A model generated the notes under the pieces. That model made no database searches. It saw only the letters and a list, made by a program, of their open reading frames with translations, and was not told where the DNA came from. From Meiothermus luteus (GTDB taxonomy: Bacteria; Deinococcota; Deinococci; Deinococcales; Thermaceae), in assembly GCF_003574085.1 (NCBI RefSeq), contig NZ_QWKZ01000005.1, forward strand, positions 1-48,352: DNA of 48,352 bases, in the 5' to 3' direction. Every line of letters begins with the position of its first letter. Position 1 is the first letter of the stretch. Below are positions 46,766-48,352 of the stretch, one piece after another. Made by a program: the position numbers and the translations under genes.

Positions 46766-47040
46766 ATGTGGAAAAGCCTGCCCCTGAATATAGGGAAGGG
46801 CAGCCAGGGCGCTGGGTGGTTTACCCTGGAGGTCTGCCAGGGTCAAGATACCTCGACGGAGAGGACGGTAGAGCCTATGCGCCTCCCTTAGGGGAAGCCC
46901 CTGGCGCAAGGCTTTTCGCAAAACCTCGGGCAGTTTTGTTATGGGAAGCAGGTCGTACAGAGGTACTTGGGATCAAGCCCAAGGGCCTCGGCAAAAGCCC
47001 CAAAGGCCTTGCGATCCAGGCGGAGAAGACCCTCCACCAC
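46766..47040 (-). pseudogene. Gene fragment, possibly ParB-like
   Basis: From GTG 47038-47040 one frame reads LLRLDRKAFGAFAEALGLDP. After a one-base shift near 46955 it continues YDLLPITKLPEVLRKALRQG, LPLREAHRLYRPLRRG and so on into the IS fragment. The helix-turn-helix-like stretch ending in LPEVLRKALRQGLPLREA recalls the DNA-binding part of ParB/Spo0J proteins. The match is by eye only. Confidence 0.3.
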
Positions 47041-47061
47041 CGTAGCTTACTGAACAAAGGG

Positions 47062-48270
47062 TCAGCGCTTGCCTTTGAGGTTGCGCAGGCTTTGAGCCGA
47101 CATCCGCTTGCGGGCGGTGGAGTAGTCTTCCTCTATGAGCTTTCTCAGCTCTTGGAGTTCCTGGGTTTCCTCGGGGTAGATGTCCTCGAACTTGAGCATC
47201 ATGGGCGCAGCAGCCATAAGCACCTCCCCGGCCCGTTTCAGCTCTCCCCTATCCAAGTAGGCCATCGCCTCCCGCCGGGCCTGGGTGGCCTCGAGCTTGG
47301 CCAGGTAGGCCATCACCTCCTTGCGCTCGGGCAACTGCGCGAAAGTGGCGGCATCCACAGCCTCTAAACGCAGCGGTAGGCTCATCTGCCGGCGCTTGCC
47401 GGCGCTGTCCTCCCAGCTCAGCTTGAGCTTGCCCTGCAGGGGGCCGGGCGGAACGCTGAGGGTAACGGCCAGCTCGAGGGGCAGCCCGTGGGTCAGGTCG
47501 GGCAGCCGGTAGGCCCCGTGGGGGTCGCGGTTGAACTCGTTGTGCATCTCTACTTGCCATCCGGCGCCCTCGAGCTCCAGGCGCACCTGCTTGGCGAAGG
47601 TGGCCAAGAGGCCCGAGAGTTCAAGCGCAAAGATGCGCGGCAGGTCGGCACTGCTCTCAATGAAGTAGAAGTTGCCCTCGCCCCGGTCGGCCATCAAGGC
47701 CAGCAGGTCCTCGTTGAAGTCCCGCCCGATGCCCAGGGTGCTGGTGGAGACCCCCCGCCGGGCCAGCTCGCCCACGTGGCGGCCGATCTCCTGGGGGTCG
47801 GTGAGGCCCTGGTTGGCCAGGCCGTCGGTGAGCAGGAGGACCCGGTTGAGGGCGGCGGGGTCAAGGTGCTGCGCGACCTGATGGGCAGCCTCGCTCCAGC
47901 CCCCGAAGAGGTGGGTGCTGCCGCGATCGTGGATGCGCTCGATGGCCGCGATGATGGCAGTTTTGTCGGTGGCAGGGGTGGAGGGCAGCACCAGTTCCAC
48001 CTCGCTGTCGTAGGCCACGATGGCGACGCGGTCCTGCGGGGTGAGCTGCTTGACGACAAAGATGGCGGCCTCGCGGGCTTTGCGAATCTTATCGCCGGCC
48101 ATGCTGCCCGAGCGGTCGAGGGCCAGGCCCAGGTTCAGGCGGGGCCGCTCGGGCAGGGAGGCCTCGGGGGCATGCAGGCGCAGCAGGGCCTCGAGGCGGG
48201 TCGGGGCGTCGCTTTGCACGGCAGGCTTGCGGGGGATGAACTCAATGCGGGGTCTGGGGGTGGTGGGCAT
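47062..48270 (-). CDS. von Willebrand factor A domain protein
   Basis: A 402-residue protein without signal peptide. The VWA domain spans about residues 40-220 with a full MIDAS metal site: LALDRSGSMAGDKI (DxSxS), the Thr in DRGSTHLFGG and LLLTDGLANQGL. The C-terminal half has a beta sandwich-like region (KLKLSWEDSAGKRRQMSLPL) and a helical tail (TARKRMSAQSLRNLKGKR). Related proteins often work with AAA ATPases or protein kinases/phosphatases, but none is visible here. GGAGGT lies 5 bp upstream of ATG 48270 and overlaps the stop of the preceding gene, so the two are an operon. Confidence 0.88.
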   Translation of the reverse strand: MPTTPRPRIEFIPRKPAVQSDAPTRLEALLRLHAPEASLPERPRLNLGLALDRSGSMAGDKIRKAREAAIFVVKQLTPQDRVAIVAYDSEVELVLPSTPATDKTAIIAAIERIHDRGSTHLFGGWSEAAHQVAQHLDPAALNRVLLLTDGLANQGLTDPQEIGRHVGELARRGVSTSTLGIGRDFNEDLLALMADRGEGNFYFIESSADLPRIFALELSGLLATFAKQVRLELEGAGWQVEMHNEFNRDPHGAYRLPDLTHGLPLELAVTLSVPPGPLQGKLKLSWEDSAGKRRQMSLPLRLEAVDAATFAQLPERKEVMAYLAKLEATQARREAMAYLDRGELKRAGEVLMAAAPMMLKFEDIYPEETQELQELRKLIEEDYSTARKRMSAQSLRNLKGKR

Positions 48271-48280
48271 GTTTTACCTC

Positions 48281-48352
48281 CTAATAGCGGGGTTTTCTAC
48301 GCGGGGTAGGGCTGGAAGAGGCCAGGGTCTCCAGGGCCTTGCGGATTTCCTC
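48281..48352 (-). CDS. C-terminal end of an upstream gene (runs off the window)
   Basis: The minus strand reads 23 codons ending RKPRY and TAG at 48281-48283. The visible peptide contains EEIRKALETLASSSPTPRRK, a helix followed by a basic tail. The stop lies 10 bp before the VWA start, suggesting co-transcription. Family cannot be told. Confidence 0.5.
   Translation of the reverse strand, partial: EEIRKALETLASSSPTPRRKPRY

Overview
The window looks like chromosomal DNA from a Meiothermus- or Thermus-type bacterium (phylum Deinococcota). Evidence: most of the sequence is very GC-rich, with codon third positions dominated by G/C. The manganese catalase, GroESL, MetH and FtsY read like Thermales proteins. 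The hexamer CTCGAG is strikingly frequent. Many genes lack a Shine-Dalgarno site and instead carry a TANNNT -10 box 6-8 nt before the start codon, a leaderless arrangement known from Deinococcus/Thermus. The genus is an inference.

Layout. 1-2.2 kb is an accessory patch: the 5' end of an IS256-type transposase, a broken copy and an intact copy of a 26-residue LRV-type repeat protein, and a decayed transposase, followed by initiator tRNA-Met. 2.3-25.1 kb is mostly core metabolism and housekeeping: type 2 IPP isomerase, a D-2-hydroxyacid dehydrogenase, uvrC, a Tat-exported cyclase, ftsY-acetyltransferase-dsbB, manganese catalase divergent from oxyR, a Sua5/TsaC protein, metH, adenine and guanine deaminases, a Nudix protein, an Fe-S type Rrf2 regulator, a DUF1294 protein, and three genes for acyl-CoA metabolism. 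25.1-25.6 kb holds gene remnants.

25.6-30.9 kb is the most unusual region. Three O-antigen ligase/Wzy-like membrane proteins sit beside two type IV pilins. The middle of this block has much lower GC than its flanks and the composition changes inside genes, suggesting an exchanged pilin/glycosylation cassette. Two of the Wzy genes diverge from overlapping -10 boxes with only 23 bp between their start codons.

31-43.7 kb carries a ferric-iron type ABC permease and ATPase, truA, a dipeptide ABC permease pair, a one-polypeptide ATPase-permease ABC transporter, groES-groEL behind a CIRCE-like operator, hemW and a secreted alpha/beta hydrolase. 43.7-47.0 kb is a graveyard of phage and IS pieces next to tRNA-Ile: a truncated integrase, a frameshifted LysM/lytic transglycosylase, an ISAs1-type transposase fragment and a possible ParB-like fragment. 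The window ends in a von Willebrand factor A protein and the tail of another gene.

Most transcription units are short. Stress defence (OxyR/catalase, GroESL, UvrC), one-carbon and purine salvage (MetH, Ade, GuaD) and fatty or hydroxy acid breakdown (two acyl-CoA dehydrogenases plus an ACAD10/11-type kinase) form recognisable functional groups.
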